In this document: positions 7,477 to 15,190 of the stretch, one piece after another
Position numbering within the stretch: position 1 is the stretch's first letter
Layout: each line of letters opens with the position of its first letter
The notes under the pieces: generated by a model
Database searches by the model: none
What the model saw: the letters and a program-made list of their open reading frames with translations, nothing else
What the model was told of the DNA's origin: nothing
Program-made: the position numbers and the translations under genes
Origin: Pseudomonas bohemica
GTDB lineage: Bacteria; Pseudomonadota; Gammaproteobacteria; Pseudomonadales; Pseudomonadaceae
NCBI RefSeq assembly: GCF_002934685.1
Contig: NZ_NKHL01000078.1
Location: forward strand, 1 to 38,519
DNA: 38,519 nucleotides
Direction: 5' to 3'

Positions 7477-8091
7477 ATGTTCGACAGTGCAGCTGTCCTG
7501 ACCGTTTTCTGGGTCTATCTGGCGGGCGTGGTCATTCCCGGGCCCAACTTCGTCGCCGTTGTGCACAAGGCCGTGGCCGCCACTCGGGTCGAGGCGTTGG
7601 CGTTGGTCGCCGGGATCGTGACGGTGAACCTCTTCTGGTCCAGCTGCGCAATCACCGGCCTGGGTATTGTGTTCGCTGCGTTCCCTTGGGCGGCATTAGT
7701 GATCAAAGTGCTTGGGGCGGCGTACCTGATGTGGTTTGGCATGCGTCTGATCCTGAATGCAGGCAGGCCTCAGGTTTTGCGCGTTGATGAAGCCTTGACC
7801 GGCAGCTTCCGGGAGTCCTTCTTTCAAGGCGTCGTGACCAACATCGGCAATCCGAAATCCATGGCGTTCTATGCTGCGGTCTTTTCAGCGGCTGCTCCTG
7901 CCCATGTCTCGGTCTACACCTTCGCATCCATGCTGGCCGTGGTGGTGGGCGTCTCGTTGAGTTGGTATGGCCTCGTCGCCATTGCCCTGTCGCAACCGAG
8001 GATCTCGTTGGCTTATCAGAAGGCCAGGAAAGTCATCGATCGCTTGTGCGGTGGACTGATTCTGGGCTTGGGCGTGCGGCAGCTGACTTGA
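7477..8091 (+). CDS. LysE/RhtB family amino-acid exporter
   Basis: The protein (204 aa) has five or six hydrophobic helices. The LysE signature is near the N-terminus: VWVYLAGVVIPGPNFVAVV-type helix 1 with PGPN, followed by a second helix. LGAAYLMWFGMRLI (about residue 75) and the NIGNPKSMAFYAAVF motif (about 122) match the RhtB family NP-KxxxFF signature. Such proteins export amino acids or metabolites driven by the proton gradient. AGGA before ATG 7477 supports the start. It is divergently transcribed from the isochorismatase-like gene, so a shared regulator is possible but none is adjacent. Confidence 0.9.
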   Translation: MFDSAAVLTVFWVYLAGVVIPGPNFVAVVHKAVAATRVEALALVAGIVTVNLFWSSCAITGLGIVFAAFPWAALVIKVLGAAYLMWFGMRLILNAGRPQVLRVDEALTGSFRESFFQGVVTNIGNPKSMAFYAAVFSAAAPAHVSVYTFASMLAVVVGVSLSWYGLVAIALSQPRISLAYQKARKVIDRLCGGLILGLGVRQLT

Positions 8092-8199
8092 GCGTTGCAG
8101 GCGCGATGGTCAGGGCCTTTTTAGCCGTCATCTCGAAAGAAAGGAGCGGCGGCAAAAGCCTCCGCCCGTACGCCATGCAGTGGCGTCATGAACCATCGC

Positions 8200-9441
8200 T
8201 CATCGACGCCACACCTGCCCTTCCCCACTCACCACCCACGGCGAGCGATCGGCAACGATATGCACCCCGCCAACCCAACGCTCTGCTGGCGCATGATCGA
8301 GCCAGTTCGCCTGTCCGCGCAGTACGTGCTCACCCAGGGAAGTGATTCGCACAACGCGCTTTTGCCACTCGCCTCCTGGCTGTTCGTGAACCAGCGGCTG
8401 TGGAGCATCGATCAGGGGCTGCAGCAGCGCGTGGAACATCAGATCACCTAAATAAGGCAGAGGCTCATAGCGCATCATCAGATGGCCGAAAACCTTGCCA
8501 GCAGGGAGTTCGCCATGCTCGGCGAGAATGCGAAGGACCAATCGCTGGGTCAGGCTCAAGCCATCATCGGCGCCGGGAAGCTCTTGCAGTTGCCTTGCCA
8601 ACGCAGGCCCGAGTAGCGGCAGCACGGGATGCATTTGTGCTGCAAGGCGTGCCCAATCGTTTGGGTCTGTGGCGGTGTAGGCCGCCCAGGCGTCACGGGC
8701 CAGTGCCAAAGCGTCTTCACCGAGCGAGCGCCGTTGCGGCCAGAGCCAGGCGAGCAAGTCCGGGGCCAGTTGCCCTATGCCTATAAATCGTTCCACGCCG
8801 GGCACCCGATTGATCTCGATCAATTCGAGTCTGCGCGGCACAGCCGGCAGGCTCGCCAGTAGCCGCATCAGGAACAATTGATCGTAGGCGTCGCCCTCGC
8901 ACCACAGCACCAGCTCGCTATCTGCATTGAGCTGCGCCAGTGCCTCACGCTGTATGGCCTGGCGCTGTTGGATATCGCGGGTAGACAGCCCAAATGCCTG
9001 CGCGGCGAAGGCCGCTCGCACTGACCAGTAATCATCGTCAGGCAACGCGGGAACCGGGCCCATGACCATCGGATCATCAAACATATGAAACGAACCCGAG
9101 AAGCCGGCAATGCGCAGGCTGTGCTCGATGTCGTTACCGCAGCGCCAATGCTGGACCGTCGCTTCGCCCGTCGCGGCGAAAGCCGGATGGCGCGCGGCGA
9201 ACGCAACACCGTCGGCGTGCGCGATCAACCTGGGCCAACTGGCGAAACCGCTCTCGCGGGCCACCAGCCACTGTGTGTCGGCAAGCCGATAGTCAGGACC
9301 AGGCAAGCCGAGTGCGTGCAGTTGCGCACGAACATCGTCAGCTTCGTTGTTTTTCAGTGCTTTCAAAAGACGCTTGGCGCGTTTACGCAGCGAGGGTAGA
9401 TCAAGGAGACCGTGATGACGGGAAGCGCTTGTGGCAGACAT
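8200..9441 (-). CDS. DUF1835 domain-containing protein
   Basis: The protein (413 aa) starts with a basic helical segment (LRKRAKRLLKALKNNEADDVRAQ), followed by LADTQWLVARESGFASWPRLIAH, which resembles an ankyrin-like lead found in front of DUF1835. The DUF1835 core follows: NDIEHSLRIAGFSG (HxGDs-like strand), DDPMVMGPVPALPDDDYWSVRAAF, then ELVLWCEGDAYDQLFLMRLLASL (the conserved WxExDxxDQL), and a winged-helix-like C-terminus. Function of the family is unknown; it is cytoplasmic. TAAGGAG upstream of ATG 9441 is a good ribosome site. The gene converges with the LysE exporter (108-bp gap). Confidence 0.82.
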   Translation of the reverse strand: MSATSASRHHGLLDLPSLRKRAKRLLKALKNNEADDVRAQLHALGLPGPDYRLADTQWLVARESGFASWPRLIAHADGVAFAARHPAFAATGEATVQHWRCGNDIEHSLRIAGFSGSFHMFDDPMVMGPVPALPDDDYWSVRAAFAAQAFGLSTRDIQQRQAIQREALAQLNADSELVLWCEGDAYDQLFLMRLLASLPAVPRRLELIEINRVPGVERFIGIGQLAPDLLAWLWPQRRSLGEDALALARDAWAAYTATDPNDWARLAAQMHPVLPLLGPALARQLQELPGADDGLSLTQRLVLRILAEHGELPAGKVFGHLMMRYEPLPYLGDLMFHALLQPLIDAPQPLVHEQPGGEWQKRVVRITSLGEHVLRGQANWLDHAPAERWVGGVHIVADRSPWVVSGEGQVWRR

Positions 9442-9835
9442 GCCAACTCCTTACAGGGCTCGGTCCGCCGACAAGCCGGGAGTTGGAATGAAAAATGGGG
9501 GAAGCGTGCCTTGGGTAACCCCTTCGCGCGGACCGCGGGCGCAGCAGACGCCAGGGTGCTGACTTTAACGGGAAAGACTGATGCAGGCAAAGCCCAGCCG
9601 TGCACTGGTTTTCTGCCCAGTTCATTGCAGGTGCATACCGGGGCGATGAGGCTGTTGTGTTCAACTGAGCTGTCGCCTTGTGCTGGCAGCATTTTTCCCT
9701 TGCGCTGCGCTCGCTTACGCTGACGCCATTGGCCCTGCTCTGCTTTGAAGCCCTGCCACGGGTGATTGCTCCAACGCGGAGCACTTCACCCAGCCACGCA
9801 CCCGCGCATCTGCCGCAGGCGAGGGCTTTGGAAAG
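9442..9835. other. Non-coding stretch upstream of the amide operon
   Basis: About 394 bp between the divergent DUF1835 start and the candidate promoter of the amide operon. I see no frame with protein character. Frames crossing it belong to readthrough from amiC. The region around 9600-9635 contains TGCACT and AGGTGCA as spaced inverted halves, but their spacing does not fit a standard NtrC site. It is a reasonable place for an enhancer-binding protein site if the promoter is sigma-54 dependent. Confidence 0.45.
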
Positions 9836-9852
9836 TTGGCACGCTTATTTCA
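9836..9852 (+). promoter_or_regulatory. Candidate sigma-54 promoter of the amide operon
   Basis: TTGGCACG followed by CTTATTTCA matches the sigma-54 consensus TGGCACG-N4-TTGC at the whole -24 block and most of the -12 block. The -12 element reads TTTC instead of TTGC, while the ten-base spacing is kept. Transcription would start near 9863, leaving about 60 nt before the antiterminator hairpin. A sigma-54/NtrC-type promoter fits an amide-nitrogen operon. The -12 deviation keeps this tentative. Confidence 0.45.
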
Positions 9853-9907
9853 TGGCTATTGCCACATCGGCAAGCCGGGGTCCGCTCCTTAAGTCTCGCC
9901 TACACAT

Positions 9908-9939
9908 GCGCCCTCGAGTGCGCCAGGTATCGAAGCCTG
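9908..9939 (+). promoter_or_regulatory. Probable ANTAR-protein (AmiR) RNA target: paired antiterminator hairpins
   Basis: The second hairpin, 9924-9939, has stem CAGGT/GCCTG and hexaloop ATCGAA: A at loop position 1 and G at position 4, the pattern recognised by ANTAR-domain regulators. Its 3' arm (9935-9939) is the same sequence as the first bases of the terminator's 5' arm, so the two structures exclude each other. Directly upstream, 9908-9923 can form GCGC/GCGC around an 8-nt loop that would contain CTCGAG; this could be the first hairpin of the pair, but it lacks A at loop position 1. The downstream AmiR homologue makes this assignment strong for the second hairpin. Confidence 0.72.
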
Positions 9940-9973
9940 ATCAACCTTTTGCCGGGTCGATCAGGCTTTTTTT
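9934..9973 (+). terminator. Leader rho-independent terminator in front of amiC
   Basis: AGCCTGATC at 9934-9942 pairs perfectly with GATCAGGCT at 9959-9967 around a 16-nt loop, and the strand runs straight into seven T residues (9967-9973). It ends only a few bases before the amiC start, so it cannot terminate an upstream gene; no rightward gene precedes it. It is a conditional terminator of the operon's own leader, matching the P. aeruginosa ami system in which AmiR antiterminates. Confidence 0.85.
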
Positions 9974-9986
9974 ATGGATGAAATTC

Positions 9987-11132
9987 ATGCTCGATTCTCG
10001 CCCCGCCATCTCTGTCGGCTTTCTGCTGTCTACCGAAGGCACCTATCGGCGCATGGGCCGCAGCGCTTTGCACGGGTTGCAGGATGCGCTGGCGGAGATC
10101 AACGCCGAGGTCCACCGTCGCTTCAGGCTCGAGGCGATCTGCGTCGACCCCTTGGGCGAGCCGGCGGCCTATAGCAGCGGTGTCGCGCAATTGCTCGGTG
10201 CCGGGGTCAGGCATATCTTCGGCACGACGCTGTCGGCCAGTCGCAAGGAGATCATTCCTGATCTTGATCAGCACGCTGCACTGCTCTGGTATTCCAGCCC
10301 CTACGAAGGCTATGAGAGCAGCGAGAGCGTGCTGTACCTGGGCGGCTGCCCCAACCAGACATTGCTGCCGCTGCTGCACTACGCCCTCGCCCAGTTCGGA
10401 CGGCGGGCGTTTTTGTTGGGTTCCAACTACGTGTGGGGGTGGGAGAGCAATCGCATCGCCCGCGAAATGCTTGAGGCCAACGGCGCCGAGGTCCTGGGTG
10501 AAAAATACTGGCATCTGGGCGCAACCGGGTTCGAAGCGCTGATAGAAACCCTGATGCAGGAACGACCAGCGTTCGTGCTCAACAACCTGGTGGGCGAGTC
10601 GTCTTACGCCTTTCTCCAACAACTGGACCGCGCCTGCGCAGCGCAAGGGCTGCGCCTGCCGGTGCTGAGCTGCAACCTGACCGAGGCCGAACTCGACGCA
10701 GTGGGGCCGATGCATGCCCTGCGCCTGCTGTCATGCGGACCGTTTTTCGAAACCCTGAATACAGCGTTCTGCCAACGCCAGCAACGCCACGGCCCGCGCA
10801 TCTGTTCGCACTACTACAGCGGCGCCTATGCTGCCCTGCGGCTGTTCGCCGATGCGTTGCAGGCGTGCGCGGATGCGTCGCCCGCAGCCATTTGTGAGCA
10901 CCTGTTCAGTCATCCCATGGCCAGCGTTCTCGGCACGCTGAGCCTGTCGGCGCGCAATCATCACAGCGCCCTCGCAAGCCACATCGCGGAATTGCGCGAG
11001 GGACGCTTTCACATTCTGCATTCGGCCTCGCAACCGGTGGCGGCCGACCCTTATCTGACCGTCACGGATCTGCACGCCGGTGTGGTCGACCGACACGTCG
11101 GCAAGGCGGCGCGTTTGAGGATCGTCAAATGA
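9987..11132 (+). CDS. amiC: AmiC-like amide-sensing negative regulator (periplasmic-binding-protein fold)
   Basis: The protein (381 aa; P. aeruginosa AmiC has 385) is a type I periplasmic-binding-fold sensor without a signal peptide, so it works in the cytoplasm. AISVGFLLSTEGTYRRMGRSALHG at the N-terminus, FGTTLSASRKEIIPDLDQ, LLWYSSPYEGYESS and VLYLGGCPNQTLLPLLHY parallel the AmiC amide-binding cleft regions. In the known system AmiC holds AmiR inactive until an amide displaces it. ATG 9987 has GGATGA a few bases upstream; ATG 9978 in frame is an alternative (384 aa), and the frame extending back to 9678 is readthrough. Its stop overlaps the amiR ATG (ATGA). Here it is the first gene after the conditional terminator, so it is probably autoregulated. 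Confidence 0.88.
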   Translation: MLDSRPAISVGFLLSTEGTYRRMGRSALHGLQDALAEINAEVHRRFRLEAICVDPLGEPAAYSSGVAQLLGAGVRHIFGTTLSASRKEIIPDLDQHAALLWYSSPYEGYESSESVLYLGGCPNQTLLPLLHYALAQFGRRAFLLGSNYVWGWESNRIAREMLEANGAEVLGEKYWHLGATGFEALIETLMQERPAFVLNNLVGESSYAFLQQLDRACAAQGLRLPVLSCNLTEAELDAVGPMHALRLLSCGPFFETLNTAFCQRQQRHGPRICSHYYSGAYAALRLFADALQACADASPAAICEHLFSHPMASVLGTLSLSARNHHSALASHIAELREGRFHILHSASQPVAADPYLTVTDLHAGVVDRHVGKAARLRIVK

Positions 11133-11713
11133 AAGCACGAGCATTTCCTGCCCTGGATCAGGGCCACCTGCTGTTGATCGACTGCGACGAGCGCAGCCAG
11201 GCCAACCTGGGTAAAAGTCTGCAGCGCCTGGGGATTCAAGCGCAGGCCTTGCAGCACGACGGCCCTTGCGATACTGGAGGCTGCTTTGCGGCCATCATCG
11301 AGATCGAGCATTTCGCCAGCCCGCAGGCGGTTCAGGCGCTGGATGCTGCGGGGATTCCGATCATCGCGCTCACTGCCCACGAAACCCTGTCGCAGATCCA
11401 GCGCGCGCTGCAGCTCGGCGCCACGGCGCTGCTCAACAAACCCATCAGCCAGGGTTCGGTGTACACCACGTTAATGATGGCGGTGGGATTGCGCGATCGG
11501 CAACGGGAGGACGCCGAGCAGATTGCAGTGCTGCAACGGCGCCTGGCGATGCGCCCGCTGCTGGGCCAGGCGCTGGCCCGCCTGATGGTCACACAGCACA
11601 TTGACGAGGCGGCCGCCTACGAACGTCTGCGCAGCCTGTCGATGCAGCTCAACCGCCCCATCGAGGCGCTGTGCGTGGACATTCTGGCAACGCGCGATGA
11701 GGGCCGCGCATGA
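11129..11713 (+). CDS. amiR: AmiR-like ANTAR-domain transcription antiterminator
   Basis: The protein (194 aa; AmiR has 196) has a pseudo-receiver N-terminal domain (LLLIDCDERSQANLGKSLQRLG) that lacks the usual phosphorylation geometry, a coiled-coil linker (LRDRQREDAEQIAVLQRRLA, about residues 119-138) and a C-terminal ANTAR three-helix RNA-binding domain (about 140-190: LGQALARLMVTQHIDEAAAYERLRSLSM). ANTAR proteins bind paired hexaloop hairpins and prevent terminator formation; the leader at 9908-9973 has exactly such a site. Four-base overlaps (ATGA) link it to amiC upstream and the permease downstream, consistent with one transcript and balanced AmiC:AmiR production. Confidence 0.9.
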   Translation: MKARAFPALDQGHLLLIDCDERSQANLGKSLQRLGIQAQALQHDGPCDTGGCFAAIIEIEHFASPQAVQALDAAGIPIIALTAHETLSQIQRALQLGATALLNKPISQGSVYTTLMMAVGLRDRQREDAEQIAVLQRRLAMRPLLGQALARLMVTQHIDEAAAYERLRSLSMQLNRPIEALCVDILATRDEGRA

Positions 11714-12558
11714 ACACCCTCAAGGTATTGCTGCAACGACCGGCCGTGGCGCTGTCCTTGCTGTTCATCATGGCCGTGATCGCGCTGGCGGTGCTGGCGC
11801 CGTGGCTGAGTCCGTTCGACCCGGACGAACAGTTCGTCGAAGGCCTGTCTATGGAAGGCGCGCCGCTGGCCCCCGCCACGCCGTACTGGATGGGCACCGA
11901 CCTGCTCGGTCGCGACCTGCTGTCTCGCCTGATCTTCGGCGCGCGCACCTCGCTGTTCATTGGCGTGTTGGCCAATGGCCTGGCGGTGCTGATCGGCACG
12001 CTGGTGGGTTTGACCGCAGGCTTCGTGCGCGGCTGGTTGGGCAGTGTGCTGATGCGCCTGACCGACCTGATGATGGCCTTCCCTGCCCTGCTGCTGGCGA
12101 TTGCCCTCTCGGCGATTTTCCAGCCCAGTGTGTGGATCGTCGCGATGGTGATCGCGATGGTCAACTGGGTGCAGATCGCCCGGGTCATTTATGCCGAAAC
12201 GGTAGCGCTGAGTGCGCGGGATTTCGTCGCCGTCGAGCGCACCCTCGGTGCCAGTTCGTTGCGCATCCTGTTCTCGCACCTGCTGCCCCATCTGCTGCCG
12301 ACCATTCTGGTGTGGGCGACGCTGGGCATTTCCACCACCGTGCTGCTGGAGGCCACGCTGTCCTATCTGGGGGTGGGCGTGCAGCCGCCCACGCCAAGCT
12401 GGGGCAATATCATTTTCGAAAGCCAGACCTACTTCACTTCGGCGCCCTGGCTGGTGTTCATTCCGGGCGCGGCGATCATCCTGCTGTCGCTGGCCTTCAA
12501 CCTGGTCGGAGACGCCCTGCGCGACGAACTCGACCCCACACTCAAGGGGCGTCGCTGA
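11710..12558 (+). CDS. ABC transporter permease, dipeptide/nickel type (DppC-like)
   Basis: The protein (282 aa) is an inner-membrane permease of the oligopeptide/nickel family. A single N-terminal helix is followed by LSPFDP and YWMGTDLLGRDLLSRLIFGARTS, the signature that precedes the transmembrane core of DppC/OppC proteins. The ATPase-coupling EAA loop is EAVALSARDFVAVERTLGAS-like (about residues 162-181: ETVALSARDFVAVERTLGAS). Five core helices follow, ending with LSLAFNLVGDALRDELDP. It overlaps amiR by 4 bp and the next permease by one base (TGATG). It pairs with the DppB-like permease to form the channel for a substrate probably carrying an amide bond. Confidence 0.92.
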   Translation: MNTLKVLLQRPAVALSLLFIMAVIALAVLAPWLSPFDPDEQFVEGLSMEGAPLAPATPYWMGTDLLGRDLLSRLIFGARTSLFIGVLANGLAVLIGTLVGLTAGFVRGWLGSVLMRLTDLMMAFPALLLAIALSAIFQPSVWIVAMVIAMVNWVQIARVIYAETVALSARDFVAVERTLGASSLRILFSHLLPHLLPTILVWATLGISTTVLLEATLSYLGVGVQPPTPSWGNIIFESQTYFTSAPWLVFIPGAAIILLSLAFNLVGDALRDELDPTLKGRR

Positions 12559-13484
12559 TGCTGCCGTTCATCTGTCGCCGGATCGGTTATGCGCTGTTGA
12601 TTCTGCTGGGCGTGACCTTCATCACTTACCTGTTGCTGTTCCTGCTGCCTGCCGATCCCGCGCGGCAGATCGCCGGTCGTAGCGCGACCCCTGAAGTGGT
12701 AGCGGCGATCCGTGCGCAGTTGGGGCTGGATCAGCCGTTCTATCAGCAATACGTCGGCTATCTGGGGCATCTGCTACAGGGTGATCTCGGGCGTTCCTAC
12801 ATCCAGCGCACCGCCGTCAGCGAACTGATTGGCGCACGCCTGCAACCTTCTCTGGAGCTGATGGCCGCCGGTATCGGTTTCGAGCTGCTGATCGGCATCA
12901 GCCTGGGCATGCTCGCCGCGCTCAAGCGCGACAGTTTCGCCGACAAATTGTTGATGGCGTTTTCGTTCGTGGGGGTGTCGGCGCCGCAATTCATCGCTGC
13001 CATGCTGTTCCTGTACTTCTTCGCCGTGAAGCTGGGCTGGTTCCCGTTGGGCGGCTACGGCGGTGCCAGCCATCTGATGCTCCCGGCGCTGACCCTGGGC
13101 CTGCTCGGCAGCGGCTGGTACTCGCGCATGGTTCGCTCCTCGATGATCGAAGTGCTGCATCAGGACTTCATCCGCACCGCGCGGGCCAAGGGCCTGAGCC
13201 GTGCGCGGGTGATCTTCGTGCATGTACTGCCCAATGCCATCGTGCCGGTGATCCCCATGATCGGCATCGACATCGGTGTGTTCATGGGCGGGCTGGTGGT
13301 GGTCGAGTCGGTGTTCGGCTGGCCGGGCATCGGCCAACTCGCCTGGCAGTCCATCCAGCAAGTCGACATTCCAGTCATCGTCGGGGTGACCACGCTGTCT
13401 GCGGTCGCCATCGTGCTCGGCAACCTGCTCGCGGATCTGGTGATCCCGCTGGTGGACCCACGCATCGATATCAAGCAGCACTGA
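12558..13484 (+). CDS. ABC transporter permease, dipeptide/nickel type (DppB-like)
   Basis: The protein (308 aa) begins with ICRRIGYALLILLGVTFITYLLL, the DppB/OppB lead helix. LLPADPARQIAG and LGLDQPFYQQYVGYLGHLLQGDLGRS-type text follow, both diagnostic for this family. The EAA loop is RSSMIEVLHQDFIRTARAKG, and the C-terminus VVVESVFGWPGIGQL is conserved. Six membrane helices are expected. The ATG at 12558 uses the last base of the preceding stop codon, so it is translationally coupled to the DppC-like gene. In most dpp operons the B gene precedes the C gene; here the order is reversed. Confidence 0.92.
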   Translation: MLPFICRRIGYALLILLGVTFITYLLLFLLPADPARQIAGRSATPEVVAAIRAQLGLDQPFYQQYVGYLGHLLQGDLGRSYIQRTAVSELIGARLQPSLELMAAGIGFELLIGISLGMLAALKRDSFADKLLMAFSFVGVSAPQFIAAMLFLYFFAVKLGWFPLGGYGGASHLMLPALTLGLLGSGWYSRMVRSSMIEVLHQDFIRTARAKGLSRARVIFVHVLPNAIVPVIPMIGIDIGVFMGGLVVVESVFGWPGIGQLAWQSIQQVDIPVIVGVTTLSAVAIVLGNLLADLVIPLVDPRIDIKQH

Positions 13485-13510
13485 ATCCATCAACACAACG
13501 GGGCATAAGA

Positions 13511-15118
13511 ATGAAAGTCAAAGCGCTGACCCTGGCCGTGGCGGCCACGCTGTTCACCACGCCGCTGTGGGCCGACACGCCCAAGAGCGGAGGCAATCTG
13601 GCAGTGACCTACCAGAATGATGTCGCGACGCTGGACCCGGCGATCGGCTATGACTGGCAGAACTGGTCAATGATCAAAAGCCTGTTTGGCCGCTTGATGG
13701 ACTACAAGCCAGGCACCACCGAACTGGTCAAGAGCCTGGCGCAGGATTACAGCGTGTCGGCCGACGGCCTGGTCTACAGCTTCACCCTGGTCAAGGGAGT
13801 GAAGTTTCAGAACGGCCGGGAGCTGGTGGCCGGCGACGTCAAATACTCGCTGGAACGCACGGTCAATCCCAAAACCCAAAGCCCAGGCGCCGGATTTTTC
13901 AGCTCGATCGCAGGCTATGAAGACATGACCGCGGGCAAGAGCCAGACCCTGAGCGGCATAAAGGTCATTGACGACCAACACCTGACCATCACCCTCAGTG
14001 CGCCGAACGCCACTTTCCTGCACATCATGGCCATCAACTTCGCCTCGGTGGTGCCCAAAGAAGCGGTCGATCAATGGGGCGCCGACTTCGGCAAACACCC
14101 GGTGGGCAGCGGCGCGTTCAGCCTGGGCGAGTGGAAACTGGGGCAAAAGCTCGAACTGGTGAAAAACCCCAACTACTTCCAGAAAGGCCTGCCCTACGTC
14201 GACAAGATCACCTTCGAAATCGGCCAGGACCCCACGGTGGCGCTGCTGCGCCTGAACAAGGGTGAGGTCGATATCGCGGGCGACGGCGTGCCACCCGCGC
14301 AATTTTTGCAGTTCAAGAATGACCCGGCGTCCAAGCAGTTGCTGGTCACCGGCAATCAGTTGCAGACCGGCTACGTGACGCTGAAGACCACTCTGCCGCC
14401 GTTCGACAACCTCAAGGTTCGGCAGGCCATCAACATGGCGATCAGCAAAGAGCGCATCGTGCGCATCATCAACGGCCGTGCGGTGCCGGCCAATCAGCCG
14501 TTGCCACCGGCGATGCCGGGTTATGACACGCAATACAAGGGGTTCGCCTATGACGTCGAAGGCGCGAAGAAGCTGCTCGCCGACGCCGGCCTGGCCAAGG
14601 GCTTCGACACCGAACTCTACGTGATGAACACCGACCCGCAGCCACGTATTGCCCAGTCCATTCAGCAAGACCTGGCCAAGGTGGGCATTCGGGTGCAGAT
14701 CAAATCCCTGGCCCAGGCCAACGTGATCGCCGCCGGCAGCTCGAAGGATCAGGCGCCCATGGTGTGGTCGGGCGGTATGGCCTGGATCGCCGACTTCCCG
14801 GATCCGTCGAACTTCTACGGGCCGATCCTCGGCTGCAGCGGCGCGGTAGAGGGCGGCTGGAACTGGGCGCTGTACTGCAACAAGGCGCTGGATGAGCGCG
14901 CAGCCAAGGCCGACGCAATGGCGCGTCCGGAGCAGCAGGCTGAACGCACCGAAGCCTGGAAGAAGATCTTCACCGACGCGATGGCCGATGCTCCCTGGGT
15001 GCCGATCTTCAACGAGCAACGCTTCACCGTGCGCTCCAAGCGTTTGGGCGGCGACGATGCGCTGTATGTCGACCCAGTGCATGTGCCGGTCAACTATGAC
15101 TATATCTGGGTGAAGTGA
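13511..15118 (+). CDS. ABC transporter substrate-binding protein, family 5
   Basis: The protein (535 aa) has a Sec signal peptide (KALTLAVAATLFTTPLWA, cleavage after Ala about residue 21) and the SBP_bac_5 fold: DVATLDPAIGYDWQ, LAQDYSVSADGLVYSF with the family's LAxSWxxSxDGxxYTF-type element, and YSLERTVNP. FDNLKVRQAINMAISKERIV is the conserved second-domain helix. The binding cleft of the family takes peptides, opines, nickel-chelates or guanidino/amide compounds. It acts in the periplasm and feeds the two permeases just upstream and the double ATPase downstream. It sits between permeases and the amidase, 26 bp after the DppB-like gene. Confidence 0.92.
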   Translation: MKVKALTLAVAATLFTTPLWADTPKSGGNLAVTYQNDVATLDPAIGYDWQNWSMIKSLFGRLMDYKPGTTELVKSLAQDYSVSADGLVYSFTLVKGVKFQNGRELVAGDVKYSLERTVNPKTQSPGAGFFSSIAGYEDMTAGKSQTLSGIKVIDDQHLTITLSAPNATFLHIMAINFASVVPKEAVDQWGADFGKHPVGSGAFSLGEWKLGQKLELVKNPNYFQKGLPYVDKITFEIGQDPTVALLRLNKGEVDIAGDGVPPAQFLQFKNDPASKQLLVTGNQLQTGYVTLKTTLPPFDNLKVRQAINMAISKERIVRIINGRAVPANQPLPPAMPGYDTQYKGFAYDVEGAKKLLADAGLAKGFDTELYVMNTDPQPRIAQSIQQDLAKVGIRVQIKSLAQANVIAAGSSKDQAPMVWSGGMAWIADFPDPSNFYGPILGCSGAVEGGWNWALYCNKALDERAAKADAMARPEQQAERTEAWKKIFTDAMADAPWVPIFNEQRFTVRSKRLGGDDALYVDPVHVPVNYDYIWVK

Positions 15119-15190
15119 TCACGCCGTGGCCTGCTCCGGGCAATCGCTGCGCAACAGGCCGTCGCCCCCATTGCAATGAGGAACCCACCC

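Noticed and set aside
9600..9635. TGCACT...AGGTGCA inverted halves as an NtrC site
   Set aside because: Half-site spacing is too long for the standard 17-bp NtrC site.
9678..9986. N-terminal extension of amiC through the leader
   Set aside because: It crosses the candidate promoter, the antiterminator and the terminator, and AmiC homology begins near 9990.
13667..15082. 471-codon frame antisense to the binding-protein gene
   Set aside because: The opposite strand encodes a full-length family 5 binding protein with signal peptide; the antisense text is His/Arg/Gln-rich shadow.
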